A stretch of 64,000 nt of DNA from Clostridia bacterium (GCA_017626495.1 JAGAIP010000005.1:124001-188000), one strand, 5' to 3'. Counted from the first letter of the stretch, positions 49,893-58,450 are shown. A program made the numbers and translations. Notes: a model not told the origin generated them from the sequence alone.

Positions 49893-52031
49893 TTATCTGG
49901 AAGAAATCTTTTTGAGAACGTACATTCTCGTATAGAGAGAATTGCATTGATTTTCCGTATCGGAGAAGATATCCTGCATTTGTATGCCCGATTGCAGGAG
50001 CAAATCTCCGCCCGCAACGTAGGAGAGCTCCTCTTTGTAGTTGGACTGTTCCCTCGTTTTGACGGAATAATTGAACGAAGGATCGAGCCCTTTGAGACGG
50101 AGACGATAATGATTTCTTGCCGTTACCTTGTTCTTTACGACGCCGACGACGATCGCCTGCGCCTTGTCGGGAGAAACGAACATGAATCCCTCGCCGCCGT
50201 CTTTGGGATCGAGGCGGTAGAACGTTCCGAAACAGAACAACTCCCGGTATTTCTTGTAAAAGGAAATCTGCTTTTTGATGACGGCAATCTCTTCTTCCGT
50301 ACACTTTGTGGGATCGAGTTCGTAGCCCATCAGTCCGCCGCACGCTACGTTGAATCTCGTCTCGATGGGAGAGGCATGTCCGCTCTGATGGTTGGGGCTC
50401 GCCGTAACGTGAGCGCCCATGGTACAGGGAGGATAGCCGTAAGAAGTTCCCCGTTGTATGTCGTAGCGTTCCCTCGCGTCGGTATTGTCGCTCGTCCAGG
50501 TCTGAGGCATGAATGAGAGCATGCCGAGATCGAACCTGCCGCCGCCGGACGCGCACGATTCGAAAAGAACGAGCGGAAATTTTTCAACGAGACGGGACAG
50601 GATAGAATAAAGTCCCAAAATCGTCCTGTGTTCATATTCGCCCGACGGAATATCCTTGCCGTAAGGATCGGTCATATAGCGGTTGTGATCCCATTTGATA
50701 TAGGCGGCTTTCGTCTCCGCGATGACTTTGGAAATCGAACGCACGATATAGTTTTGTACGGATTTATCCGCAATGTTGAGCATGAGCTGACTGCGTATGA
50801 GCGTGCCGCTCGTCTTTACGGGTTTCATGGCAAATTCGGGGTGCTTTTCATATAGTTCGCTCTTCGGGGAGATCATTTCGGGCTCTACCCAGATACCGAA
50901 TTTGAGTCCCATATTCCGAACTTCTTCGGCGAGAGAGGCAATTCCTCCCGTCTTTTCCTCGTAATCGAACCAGTCTCCGAGGGAAGAGGTATCGTCGTCG
51001 CGCCTGCCGAACCACCCGTCGTCGAGCACGAAGAGTTCTGCGCCGATCTCCGCCGTCTTTTTCGCGATTTCGAGAATGCGCTCTCTCGTAAAGTTGAAAT
51101 AGGTTCCCTCCCAGTTGTTGACGAGAACGGGGCGTTCCTTTTTCTGATACCTGCCGCGCACGATATGTTCGGAGACGAATCTATGCATTTGCTCCGTATT
51201 TTCGTCTTCCGTCTTTGCGTAGACCATGACCGCCTCGGGAGCGTAGAACGTTTCCCCTGCCCCGAGCTCCCAGTCGAAAAACGCGTCCGAGATTCCGCTG
51301 ATGAACCGTACTTGACGGGATGCGTTGCCCTCGACGGACTCCTTGTGATTGCCCGAATAGATGAGGTTAAAGGAATATACCTCGCCCTCTCTCGACAGCA
51401 TGACGAAAGGATTATGGAAGGGAGAGGAAGTTCCCGTTCTCGACTCGTTGACAAAGAGCTGCGAGGTAACGGGAGAATCGTGGCGCTGACGCTCGTTTCC
51501 CCACGAGCCGTCGAACGTGGAAAAGACGAATCCGTCCCCCCAAAGGTTGAGTTCGAGAGAGGAAATTTTACGGATATGTACGGGTTTTTTGCCGAGGTTG
51601 GTCAATTCCGTCAAGACGCAGATCGCGTCGACGTCGGCGAAAACCGTATAATAGAGGCAAAGGCGGAGCTTTGCATACTCGTCCGTAAATTCAAAGCGGA
51701 GCGTCTCCTCTTCCCCGTATGCAAGCGGCATTCCCGTTTCGGGGCGAGGCATCCGCTTGACTTTGCGAAAGGAAAAGTGCGTCGCCTTGGATCCGTCCGA
51801 GAGAACGACGCGAATGCCGCATTCGCGGAAATCGTTGCTTCCGAACGAAGAAAACAGAGTGCGGGGCATATCGTTTCCCGCAAAATCCCGTTCCGATCTC
51901 ACGATGGAATAATCGGGCTGTGAACGCAACGACGCCCCGTAATAGAGCAATTCAGGCTCCCGTTCCGTGTCGATGACAAGACTTGTACGGGGCGTATCGA
52001 GCTTATAAACGTTCCCTTTTCTGCGAATCAT
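49893..52031 (-). CDS. Alpha-galactosidase, glycoside hydrolase family 36
   Basis: A 712-residue GH36 enzyme. An N-terminal beta-supersandwich (~1-310) precedes the TIM barrel. The nucleophile Asp is in IKWDHNRYMTD and the acid/base Asp in TWTSDNTDARER, with VLDDGWFGRRDDD and ESCASGGGRFDLGML typical of the family. It hydrolyses alpha-1,6-galactosides such as raffinose or melibiose, in the cytoplasm. ATG 52031 has GGAGG about ten bases upstream. It has its own promoter and no transporter gene nearby. Confidence 0.94.
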   Translation of the reverse strand: MIRRKGNVYKLDTPRTSLVIDTEREPELLYYGASLRSQPDYSIVRSERDFAGNDMPRTLFSSFGSNDFRECGIRVVLSDGSKATHFSFRKVKRMPRPETGMPLAYGEEETLRFEFTDEYAKLRLCLYYTVFADVDAICVLTELTNLGKKPVHIRKISSLELNLWGDGFVFSTFDGSWGNERQRHDSPVTSQLFVNESRTGTSSPFHNPFVMLSREGEVYSFNLIYSGNHKESVEGNASRQVRFISGISDAFFDWELGAGETFYAPEAVMVYAKTEDENTEQMHRFVSEHIVRGRYQKKERPVLVNNWEGTYFNFTRERILEIAKKTAEIGAELFVLDDGWFGRRDDDTSSLGDWFDYEEKTGGIASLAEEVRNMGLKFGIWVEPEMISPKSELYEKHPEFAMKPVKTSGTLIRSQLMLNIADKSVQNYIVRSISKVIAETKAAYIKWDHNRYMTDPYGKDIPSGEYEHRTILGLYSILSRLVEKFPLVLFESCASGGGRFDLGMLSFMPQTWTSDNTDARERYDIQRGTSYGYPPCTMGAHVTASPNHQSGHASPIETRFNVACGGLMGYELDPTKCTEEEIAVIKKQISFYKKYRELFCFGTFYRLDPKDGGEGFMFVSPDKAQAIVVGVVKNKVTARNHYRLRLKGLDPSFNYSVKTREQSNYKEELSYVAGGDLLLQSGIQMQDIFSDTENQCNSLYTRMYVLKKISSR

Positions 52032-52058
52032 GAATCATTTTCCTCCGAATATGCCCCT

Positions 52059-52087
52059 ATTATACCTTGTTTCCCCTTCTTTTTCAA
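52059..52087 (-). promoter_or_regulatory. Promoter of the GH36 gene
   Basis: On the minus strand, TTGAAA (52087-52082), 17-bp spacer and TATAAT (52064-52059), immediately after the upstream CotF-like stop. Confidence 0.78.
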
Positions 52088-52387
52088 CTAATTCGTCTGC
52101 TTTTCTTCAAATTTCGGTTGAAATTTTGTCATTTCTTCTATTTTTTTTCGGATTTCTTCCTCTTCCGCCTCTTCTACGGGATAATATCCCCTCGTTTGCA
52201 TTTCGTCGAATACTTCGAATGCGTTTGCGGAGACCTCTTCCATGCCTTCAAACAGCTTCGTGCGGTATTCCTTGCCGCTCCCCTCTCCGATGGCGTAAGA
52301 GTAAAGACTCATGATTTTCTTTTCCGTGGAAAGAAGGTCGGAGAGCGCGTCGCGTTCGTTGAGCGTCGTCATCTGTTTTTCTCTCAT
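52088..52387 (-). CDS. CotF-like spore coat protein (longer partner)
   Basis: A 99-residue helical protein that fits the CotF/coat-F family. It has ALSDLLSTEKKIMSLYSYAI and a conserved aromatic YYPVEEAEEEEI segment near its end. The C-terminus is acidic and helical. It overlaps the smaller partner by ATGA. Such pairs occur in sporulating Clostridia and support spore formation, though non-sporulating gut lineages also keep them. Confidence 0.7.
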   Translation of the reverse strand: MREKQMTTLNERDALSDLLSTEKKIMSLYSYAIGEGSGKEYRTKLFEGMEEVSANAFEVFDEMQTRGYYPVEEAEEEEIRKKIEEMTKFQPKFEEKQTN

Positions 52388-52578
52388 GCTTTCCCTCCCA
52401 TCAGTTTCAATAAGGTAGCGTAACGCTTACCGTGCTCCGTCGAGACGGCGCTGAGTTTCTGCGCAAGCGCCGTATCCGTGAGGGTGTTGGCATACATGTT
52501 TGCCTTTTTCCCTGCGAGTGCCTCCGCCTCCATCAATTCCGTGAGGGCGGTGAGTTCTTTTCTCGTTAAATGCGTCAT
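52384..52578 (-). CDS. CotF-like small protein (shorter partner)
   Basis: A 64-residue helical protein (MTHLTRKELTALTELMEAEA...) matching the short N-terminal-type CotF domain, with LAQKLSAVSTEHGKRYATLL at its end. ATG 52578 is chosen because GGAGG sits six bases upstream. That ribosome site is part of the 3' arm and tail of a terminator hairpin (52579-52608). It is followed by the longer partner with ATGA. Confidence 0.7.
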   Translation of the reverse strand: MTHLTRKELTALTELMEAEALAGKKANMYANTLTDTALAQKLSAVSTEHGKRYATLLKLMGGKA

Positions 52579-52608
52579 AAAAAACCTCCGCACAAAGTAT
52601 GTGCGGAG
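52579..52608 (-). terminator. Terminator after the glycosyltransferase gene, overlapping the CotF-like ribosome site
   Basis: A perfect 9-bp stem (52586-52594 with 52600-52608) followed by G and T6 on the minus strand. The GGAG of its 3' arm is the ribosome site of the next gene, whose ATG begins right after the T-run. Confidence 0.82.
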
Positions 52609-52617
52609 ATTTGTCTT

Positions 52618-54162
52618 TTATGAACCGAACAGGTAAATCGTGCTCGTCGCGCAGTTGACCGTATCGACCTGCGTCCACGTGCCGAGGTCGGTATGGGGAA
52701 TGCCCTGTTCGTCGCAATGCTGTTTGAGGAGCTTGACCGCCTCGCCCATCGTACCGTCGTCGTAGAAGAACACCTGTTTGCCCTCTGCAAGCGCCTCGAT
52801 GAGAGGATCGACGCTCCAAACCTTGATACAATCCTTTTGGAGAGGCTCTTCCACTCTCTGCCAGAGCGCTCTCTGCGCATGAGGGAGCTGGCAATAAAGC
52901 ACGGGATAGGTGAACGCCAGACTTCTGCTGACGACCACGTCGCCCTCGTTCACTCTGTCGAGAACCGCTTCGCGATAGACGGCGAAGGATTCCGCTTCCG
53001 CTCTCTGCCGTTCGACCTGAAAAACGGTAGTCGAGATACCGCCGACCGTGATGCAACAGAGGAGCGAGACGGGAAGCAGGAGCTTGGAAACGCCGTTCCA
53101 TACGGCGGAAAGCGCGGGCGTTTTGATATCCTCGATGCGGAACGAGCCGATGAGTCTGCCCGTCTGCGCCGCCGCCGTGAGGAAGGGAAGTCCCGACGCA
53201 GGCAACAGATAATGGTATTCGATCGGATGAGACGTGACCTTCGGAGAGATGAGGATCAGCAGAAAGAAACAGAGGTAGGATCCGTAGGCGATGACGCTCA
53301 TGAGATTGAGGGAATCGAGCTTAAACCGCACGAGGGAAAGAACAAAGACGACCGTAAACAGCGCGCCGAGCAAAAACTGGAAATAGTACCAAGGAATGGC
53401 GTAGCCGAACGCGAACGCATAGAAAAATCTCCATTTCTCGAAGAGCACGTCCCCTCCGATCGAGCCGTACTGCCCGTAGGAAGCTTTGATATATAAAATC
53501 GCCCAAGGCAGATAGAGAAGAATGGATACGACGCCCGTGATACAAAAGCGCAGGAACTGTTTTTTGTTTCTCGTCACGAAGATTACGAGCAATCCGATCC
53601 AAACGAAGAACACCGCGATCGCCGCAAAATAGTTGGTATAGGCGGCGCAGACGGTATGAAAGGAGAGAAAAATCCACGAGAGAATCTGCTTGGGTTTGTC
53701 GATTACTTCATACGCGTGCACGAGCGTTGCCCCGACGAACCCGATCGCCCAGGAATACATTCTGATTTCGGACGAATAGCGAAAAAACTGCGGAGCCGTA
53801 CAGAGGGCAAACGTGATAAAAGCGGCGGTGAACGGTCCGAAATCCTTGCGAAGAAAAGTCAGTCCGTAAACGAACACGGCGACAAAAGGAAGAACCGAGA
53901 CGATTTTTCCCATGATAATCTTATCTGCGCCGAACGCGGTCAGCATCTTCAATATGACGTAATAGAGGGGCGGATGCACGTCGTAGAGCGTTCTGTAAGC
54001 GATCCATCCCAAATCGAATTCGATGAGCCCGAGCGAAAACCCCTCGTCTCCCCACATGGCGTCGTCGAGGCAACAGGAAAACATGTACCCGATGACCACC
54101 GCGCTTGCGAGATAGAATACGACGGATAAGTAAAAGAATGGATTTTTCAGCAGTTGTTTCAC
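52618..54162 (-). CDS. GT-C fold membrane glycosyltransferase (PMT/ArnT-like, GT39-type)
   Basis: A 514-residue protein with about ten or eleven helices across residues ~10-390. The first extracellular loop has the acidic GT-C motif DDAMWGDEGFSLGL, followed by YDVHPPLYYVILKML, as in dolichol/undecaprenyl-phosphate-sugar dependent transferases. A C-terminal soluble domain (~400-514) follows. It probably transfers a sugar to lipid or protein on the outer face. It starts two bases from the nth stop. Confidence 0.85.
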   Translation of the reverse strand: MKQLLKNPFFYLSVVFYLASAVVIGYMFSCCLDDAMWGDEGFSLGLIEFDLGWIAYRTLYDVHPPLYYVILKMLTAFGADKIIMGKIVSVLPFVAVFVYGLTFLRKDFGPFTAAFITFALCTAPQFFRYSSEIRMYSWAIGFVGATLVHAYEVIDKPKQILSWIFLSFHTVCAAYTNYFAAIAVFFVWIGLLVIFVTRNKKQFLRFCITGVVSILLYLPWAILYIKASYGQYGSIGGDVLFEKWRFFYAFAFGYAIPWYYFQFLLGALFTVVFVLSLVRFKLDSLNLMSVIAYGSYLCFFLLILISPKVTSHPIEYHYLLPASGLPFLTAAAQTGRLIGSFRIEDIKTPALSAVWNGVSKLLLPVSLLCCITVGGISTTVFQVERQRAEAESFAVYREAVLDRVNEGDVVVSRSLAFTYPVLYCQLPHAQRALWQRVEEPLQKDCIKVWSVDPLIEALAEGKQVFFYDDGTMGEAVKLLKQHCDEQGIPHTDLGTWTQVDTVNCATSTIYLFGS

Positions 54163-54163
54163 G

Positions 54164-54787
54164 TTATTTCTCCTTATGGTAGTTACAAAGCTTGATCAGG
54201 GGGCAACGGTCGCATTCGGGATTTTGCGAATGGCAGATCTGCCTGCCGTGATAGATGAGCCAGTGATGCGCCCTCGACCAAAGCGCTCTCGGCACGGATT
54301 CGTTCAGATCGCGCTCCGTTTTCAAAGGCGTATCGGCATGAGCGAGTCCGAGTCGGTTGCTCACGCGGAACACGTGCGTATCGACGGCGATCGCGTCGCC
54401 GCCGAACCAGACCGAATAGACGACGTTCGCCGTCTTTTGTCCGACGCCCGCGAGCCTTTTGAGCTCCTTGACGGTGGAGGGAACTTCGCCGTCGAACAAT
54501 TCGAGAATGTCGCGGCTCGCCGAAAGGATATGCTGCGCCTTGCTGTGATACAGTCCGCAGGAGAAAATGTACCGTTCGAGTTCCTCCTGAGAGAGGGAGA
54601 GCATGGTTTGCGGCGTGTTATGCTCCTTAAAAAGCTCCCTCGTAACTTTATTCACGCGGACGTCCGTGCATTGCGCGGACAAAATGACCGCTACGAGCAG
54701 TTCATAGGCGGTATCGTATTCGAGGGCGGGCTTTGCGTCCGCATACACCGTTGAGAGAATATCCAGAATTTCTTCGTTGCGATTCAT
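54164..54787 (-). CDS. nth: Endonuclease III
   Basis: A 207-residue DNA glycosylase/AP lyase for oxidised pyrimidines. It has the helix-hairpin-helix LKRLAGVGQKTANVV with the catalytic Lys, the catalytic Asp in AIAVDTHVFRVSNRLGL and the [4Fe-4S] cluster loop CHSQNPECDRCPLIKLC. No ribosome site precedes ATG 54787 (the six bases upstream are TTTTTC), and the -10 ends right there, so it should be leaderless. It forms an operon with the glycosyltransferase. Confidence 0.96.
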   Translation of the reverse strand: MNRNEEILDILSTVYADAKPALEYDTAYELLVAVILSAQCTDVRVNKVTRELFKEHNTPQTMLSLSQEELERYIFSCGLYHSKAQHILSASRDILELFDGEVPSTVKELKRLAGVGQKTANVVYSVWFGGDAIAVDTHVFRVSNRLGLAHADTPLKTERDLNESVPRALWSRAHHWLIYHGRQICHSQNPECDRCPLIKLCNYHKEK

Positions 54788-54793
54788 GAAAAA

Positions 54794-54822
54794 AGTATAC
54801 CATGTTCAAAGAAGTTTGACAA
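54794..54822 (-). promoter_or_regulatory. Promoter of nth, placed for a leaderless mRNA
   Basis: On the minus strand, TTGTCA (54822-54817), 17-bp spacer and TATACT (54799-54794). Six bases (TTTTTC) separate the -10 from ATG 54787. The -35 lies in the last codons of the DUF3343 gene. Confidence 0.78.
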
Positions 54823-55054
54823 GCCTTTTTCTTTTATCGCCGTAATATTTATAGAAACCGACGAATCCGTCGTTCGCCCTCGCCAAGATCTGCGCGAGAG
54901 AAAAAGCTCTGTCGGGAAACTCTGCGGAAAGTCCGCACCCCACCCCTGCTTCCTGCGGCGTGGAGACGATATTCGGTTGAATTCCCCTCGCGCGCAGGGA
55001 TTGAACGAAAGAAAAAAGCTGCGTTCTGGAACGAAAGACTGCAATCGTCATCAT
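54806..55054 (-). CDS. DUF3343 family protein (putative sulfur/selenium carrier)
   Basis: An 82-residue protein of the DUF3343 family. The family core (VFRSRTQLFSFVQSLRARGI, then TPQEAGVGCGLSAEF with a conserved cysteine) is present. The family commonly accompanies a cysteine desulfurase-like enzyme and is proposed to carry S or Se. Here it is divergent from just such an enzyme (55107-56183). A GAGG ribosome site precedes ATG-ATG. It overlaps the nth promoter at its 3' end. Confidence 0.85.
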   Translation of the reverse strand: MMTIAVFRSRTQLFSFVQSLRARGIQPNIVSTPQEAGVGCGLSAEFPDRAFSLAQILARANDGFVGFYKYYGDKRKRLVKLL

Positions 55055-55106
55055 AACACCTCATTTGTCGGAATATAGTACAGTATATGTTTTGGGAGGT
55101 CGTCAG

Positions 55107-56183
55107 GTGATATATTTCGATCATGCCGCAACGGGAGGAACCAAACCGCCCGAAGTCACTTCCGCCGTCGTCTCCGCCATGCAGAGATGGGCAAACCCCG
55201 GAAGGAGCGGACACCGTTTGTCCGTCGCCTTCGCGGAGAAAGTGTATCTTACAAGAGAGCTTCTCTCGTCCTATTTTGACGGATACGGCGCGGAGAGGGT
55301 TATTTTTACCAAAAACTGTACGGAAGCGCTCAATATCGCCCTGTTTTCCCTGAAAGGACACGTGATTGCCACCGAACTCGAACACAACAGCGTTCTGCGT
55401 CCGCTCGCAAAACGGGGAAACTATTCTATCTGCCCCCTGACGGACGGAAAGCTCGATCTTCTGTCGCTGCGTTCCCTCGTCAGAGAGGACACTTCGGCAC
55501 TCGTCATCTCCCTCGCGTCCAACGTGACCGGTTACGCGCCCGACGTAAGGCTCATCCGTTCCATTCTTCCCCCGAACGTCCTGATCATCGGCGACGGCGC
55601 GCAGGCAGGCGGACACGCGTATCTTTCCATGAAACGGCTCGGGCTCGACGCCCTCTGCCTTGCAGGGCATAAAGGGTTATTCGGCATTCAGGGAAGCGGC
55701 GTACTGCTCTTTTCCGACCGTTTTTCTCCCTCTCCCCTTCTCTACGGCGGAACGGGAACGGAGAGTTTCAATCGGGATATGCCGAGCTGCTATCCCGAAC
55801 GTCTGGAAGCGGGGACGCTCAACTTTCCCGCCATCGTCTCCCTCTACGAGGGCGTGCTCTATCTCAAAACGCACGGCGTGCAGGACGAGAGCATGCTCTC
55901 CAAAACCATGCACGAACTGCTCTCCCCCCTCGTTACTCTGTATTCCGAGCCGAACAGCTACGGCATCGTTACCTTTTCTTCCGAGAAATATCCCTCGGAA
56001 GCGATTGCCGCAAAGCTGAACGAATACGACATTGCGGTGCGCGGAGGATTACACTGCGCGCCGCTCATTCACGAGCGCATCGACAGACATGCAGGCGGAA
56101 GCGTGCGCGTGAGCATGGGTTACGGAAATACGCTCAAAGAGGTCGATTGCTTTTATCGGGCAATCAAGGAAATTCTTACGTAA
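55107..56183 (+). CDS. Class V aminotransferase, SufS/CsdA-like cysteine desulfurase or selenocysteine lyase
   Basis: A 358-residue PLP enzyme. It starts VIYFDHAATGGTKPPEV, with the PLP lysine in CLAGHKGLFGIQGSG and the active cysteine in RGGLHCAPLIHERI. It removes S from cysteine, or Se from selenocysteine, for a carrier. I chose GTG 55107: GGGAGG lies seven bases upstream and the family N-terminus fits. A TTG at 55065 would precede the ribosome site. It may hand S or Se to the divergent DUF3343 protein; the Fe-S pair at 36-37 kb also lacks its own desulfurase. Confidence 0.9.
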   Translation: MIYFDHAATGGTKPPEVTSAVVSAMQRWANPGRSGHRLSVAFAEKVYLTRELLSSYFDGYGAERVIFTKNCTEALNIALFSLKGHVIATELEHNSVLRPLAKRGNYSICPLTDGKLDLLSLRSLVREDTSALVISLASNVTGYAPDVRLIRSILPPNVLIIGDGAQAGGHAYLSMKRLGLDALCLAGHKGLFGIQGSGVLLFSDRFSPSPLLYGGTGTESFNRDMPSCYPERLEAGTLNFPAIVSLYEGVLYLKTHGVQDESMLSKTMHELLSPLVTLYSEPNSYGIVTFSSEKYPSEAIAAKLNEYDIAVRGGLHCAPLIHERIDRHAGGSVRVSMGYGNTLKEVDCFYRAIKEILT

Positions 56184-56220
56184 AAGAACGGCAAGCGTTC
56201 TTGCTTGCCGTTCTTTTTAT
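56183..56220 (+). terminator. Terminator after the SufS-like gene (first of two near-identical hairpins)
   Basis: A perfect 14-bp stem (56183-56196 with 56203-56216, loop GTTCTT) with a T-run to 56218. It shares its whole stem with the hairpin at 56760-56794. Confidence 0.88.
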
Positions 56221-56624
56221 TGTGCATAATGAATCGTCGCATTCGTCAAATAATCGTTTCCCGTTTTGATTTCAATCGTCTCCCACTCTTCCTGCGTACC
56301 GCCATAGTACACGTCGGCGAGGCGAATACAGCTCACAAACGCCCATTCTCCGATGCTCGTTACCATTTTCGGAATGGTAATTTCCGTAATGCCCGAACCT
56401 GTGAACGCGTAATCTCCGATACTCGTCGTTCCGTAGGCAAGTTCAACGTTACCGAGCTGATAACAGCCGTTAAATACGCCCGTCGCAATGGTCGTTACGC
56501 CCGTAACGGAAATTTCCGTGAGTCCCGAATCGGAAAACGCCCAAGCCCCGACGGAAGTCAGCGAGCTTGTAAGGGCAATGGTTGACAATTCCTTATGATC
56601 GCCGTCAACATAATCGCAATCCAT
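56217..56624 (-). CDS. BspA-type leucine-rich repeat (LRR_5) protein fragment
   Basis: A 135-residue run of LRR_5 repeats (TSLTSVGAWAFSDSGLTEIS, then TSIGDYAFTGSGITEITIP and TSIGEWAFVSC), the kind found in large secreted BspA-like adhesins. It has no signal peptide, anchor or other domain, so it is the end of a once longer protein or a small remnant. Yet a promoter precedes it, and GAGGGG lies just before ATG 56624. It sits exactly between two near-identical terminators. It is unlikely to be secreted as it stands. Confidence 0.65.
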   Translation of the reverse strand: MDCDYVDGDHKELSTIALTSSLTSVGAWAFSDSGLTEISVTGVTTIATGVFNGCYQLGNVELAYGTTSIGDYAFTGSGITEITIPKMVTSIGEWAFVSCIRLADVYYGGTQEEWETIEIKTGNDYLTNATIHYAQ

Positions 56625-56658
56625 CTACCCCTCTTCATGTTTTACCCCCATATGCATC

Positions 56659-56687
56659 AGTATAGCACCCCGATTTATGATTATCAA
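56659..56687 (-). promoter_or_regulatory. Promoter of the LRR fragment
   Basis: On the minus strand, TTGATA (56687-56682), 17-bp spacer and TATACT (56664-56659). The leader contains a 10-codon ORF (MHMGVKHEEG) ending one base before the LRR start. Confidence 0.65.
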
Positions 56688-56759
56688 TATATTTAATAAC
56701 ATTTTATCAATCAAATTAAGAATAATTTGTTTATTTCTTTCATAAAACAGAAAAAACAT

Positions 56760-56794
56760 AAAAGAACGGCAAGCGTTCCGCTTGCCGTTCTTTT
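56760..56794 (-). terminator. Terminator after glnS (second of two near-identical hairpins)
   Basis: A 15-bp stem AAAAGAACGGCAAGC with its complement (56760-56774 with 56780-56794, five-base loop), ending TTTT on the minus strand. The stem is the same as at 56183-56216. Confidence 0.85.
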
Positions 56795-56796
56795 CG

Positions 56797-58434
56797 TTAT
56801 TTATTGAAGTTGTCTTTGAGGGAAACGATTTCGGAGAGACAGAACTTGTCTCCGTCCATGCAGGATTTATAGTAACCCGTACGCATGATCTGGAAGGATT
56901 TTTCCATCGTCTCCGCAAGGTACGGTTCCGCCTTGCCGTAGAAGATATGCTCGCTGTCGTAATTCATGCGCTCGGAGAAGTCTTGCCCTGCGTATTCCGC
57001 GTCTTTTAAGAGAGGCTCGTACTGCTTGATGACGGCGTCAATCGCGGTTTCTGCGTTGACCCAGTGGATGACGCCCTTCGTCTTGATGCCCGAAGTATCG
57101 TTTCCGCTCCTCGATTCGGGAACATAGGAACAGAGCACTTCGGTCACGTTGCCGTTCTCGTCGGTATTGTAACCGTCGCAACGAACGATATACGCGCTCT
57201 TCAAACGGACGTATCCGCCTACCTTCAAACGGAAATATTTGGGAGGAGGATTCAAAGAGAAGTCATTCCTGTCGATATAGAGCGTCTTGCCGAATCTGAC
57301 CGTTCTCTTGCCGAGCTCTGGCTTGAACTGATTGATATCGAACTCTACGTCCTCTTCTCCCTCGTAATTCGTGATGGTGAGTTTTAAGGGATCGACCACC
57401 GCCATGGCGCGCTCCGCGTTGGCGTTGAGGTAGTCGCGAATGCAGGCTTCGAGATAGGAATACTGACATTCGGAGTTTGCCTTGGACACGCCGATGAGGT
57501 TACAGAAGGATTTGAGCGCCTCGGGCGGCACGCCTCTGTTTTTGAGTCCTGCAAGCGTGGGCATACGGGGATCGTCCCAGCCGTGAACTTTTCCCTCGTC
57601 AACGAGTTTTTTCAGATACCGCTTGGACATGACGGTATTCGTGATGCCGAGACGGGCAAATTCGATCTGTCTGGGAAGGGGAGCTTCGAATCCGGCATGC
57701 TCGACCACCCAGTTATAGAGGGGTCTGTGATCTTCAAATTCAAGCGTGCAGATGGAATGCGTGATGCCCTCGATGGCGTCCTCGATGGGGTGCGCAAAGT
57801 CGTACATGGGATAGATGCACCACCGATCCCCCGTTCTGTAATGGGAGACGTGCGCGACGCGGTAGAGAATGGGGTCTCTCATGTTGATGTTGGGAGACGC
57901 CATGTCGATTTTCGCGCGGAGCACCTTTTCTCCGTCCGCATACTTGCCCTCTTTCATCTCGCGGAAGAGCTTCAAATTCTCTTCGACGCTCCTGTTTCTG
58001 TAAGGACTCTCTTTGCCGGGCTCGGTGAGCGTACCGCGCGTTTCGGTGATCTCTTCCGCACTCAGATCGCAGACGTATGCGTTTCCGTCGAGAATCATCT
58101 TTTCCGCGATTTCGTACATTTTATCGTAGTAATCGGACGCATATAAAATGCGGTCGTACTGAAATCCGAGCCAGTCCAACGAGTCGATGATGGACTGCGC
58201 AAACTCTTCCGTCTCCTTCGCGGGGTTGGTATCGTCGAAACGGAGATTGCACTCTCCTTGATACTTATCCTTAACGCCGAAGTTGATGCAGAGGCTCTTG
58301 CAATGTCCGATGTGCAGATAGCCGTTGGGTTCGGGAGGGAAACGGGTAATGATTTTGTTGCCCGTGCGTTCAAACTTACCCTCTTCGAGTTCCTCGTTGA
58401 TGATTTGTTCGATAAAGTTTACTGATTCAGCCAT
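56797..58434 (-). CDS. glnS: Glutaminyl-tRNA synthetase
   Basis: A 545-residue class I GlnRS. It has the HIGH motif in PPEPNGYLHIGHCKSLCINF and a KMSKS-like VMSKRYLKKLV. The C-terminal anticodon-binding beta barrels (~340-545) are intact. Many Firmicutes instead make Gln-tRNA through GatCAB, so a GlnRS here indicates the direct route, a lineage-specific trait in Clostridia. ATG 58434 follows AGGAG; the longer frame overlaps fhs. It is co-transcribed with fhs, 16 bases away. Confidence 0.96.
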   Translation of the reverse strand: MAESVNFIEQIINEELEEGKFERTGNKIITRFPPEPNGYLHIGHCKSLCINFGVKDKYQGECNLRFDDTNPAKETEEFAQSIIDSLDWLGFQYDRILYASDYYDKMYEIAEKMILDGNAYVCDLSAEEITETRGTLTEPGKESPYRNRSVEENLKLFREMKEGKYADGEKVLRAKIDMASPNINMRDPILYRVAHVSHYRTGDRWCIYPMYDFAHPIEDAIEGITHSICTLEFEDHRPLYNWVVEHAGFEAPLPRQIEFARLGITNTVMSKRYLKKLVDEGKVHGWDDPRMPTLAGLKNRGVPPEALKSFCNLIGVSKANSECQYSYLEACIRDYLNANAERAMAVVDPLKLTITNYEGEEDVEFDINQFKPELGKRTVRFGKTLYIDRNDFSLNPPPKYFRLKVGGYVRLKSAYIVRCDGYNTDENGNVTEVLCSYVPESRSGNDTSGIKTKGVIHWVNAETAIDAVIKQYEPLLKDAEYAGQDFSERMNYDSEHIFYGKAEPYLAETMEKSFQIMRTGYYKSCMDGDKFCLSEIVSLKDNFNK

Positions 58435-58450
58435 ATAGTGCTCCTGAATG

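Noticed and set aside
49811..50017. A 68-codon minus-strand ORF overlapping the GH36 end
   Set aside because: It crosses the perfect palindrome and is antisense or out of frame to GH36. Its apparent ATGA overlap with the next ORF seems accidental.
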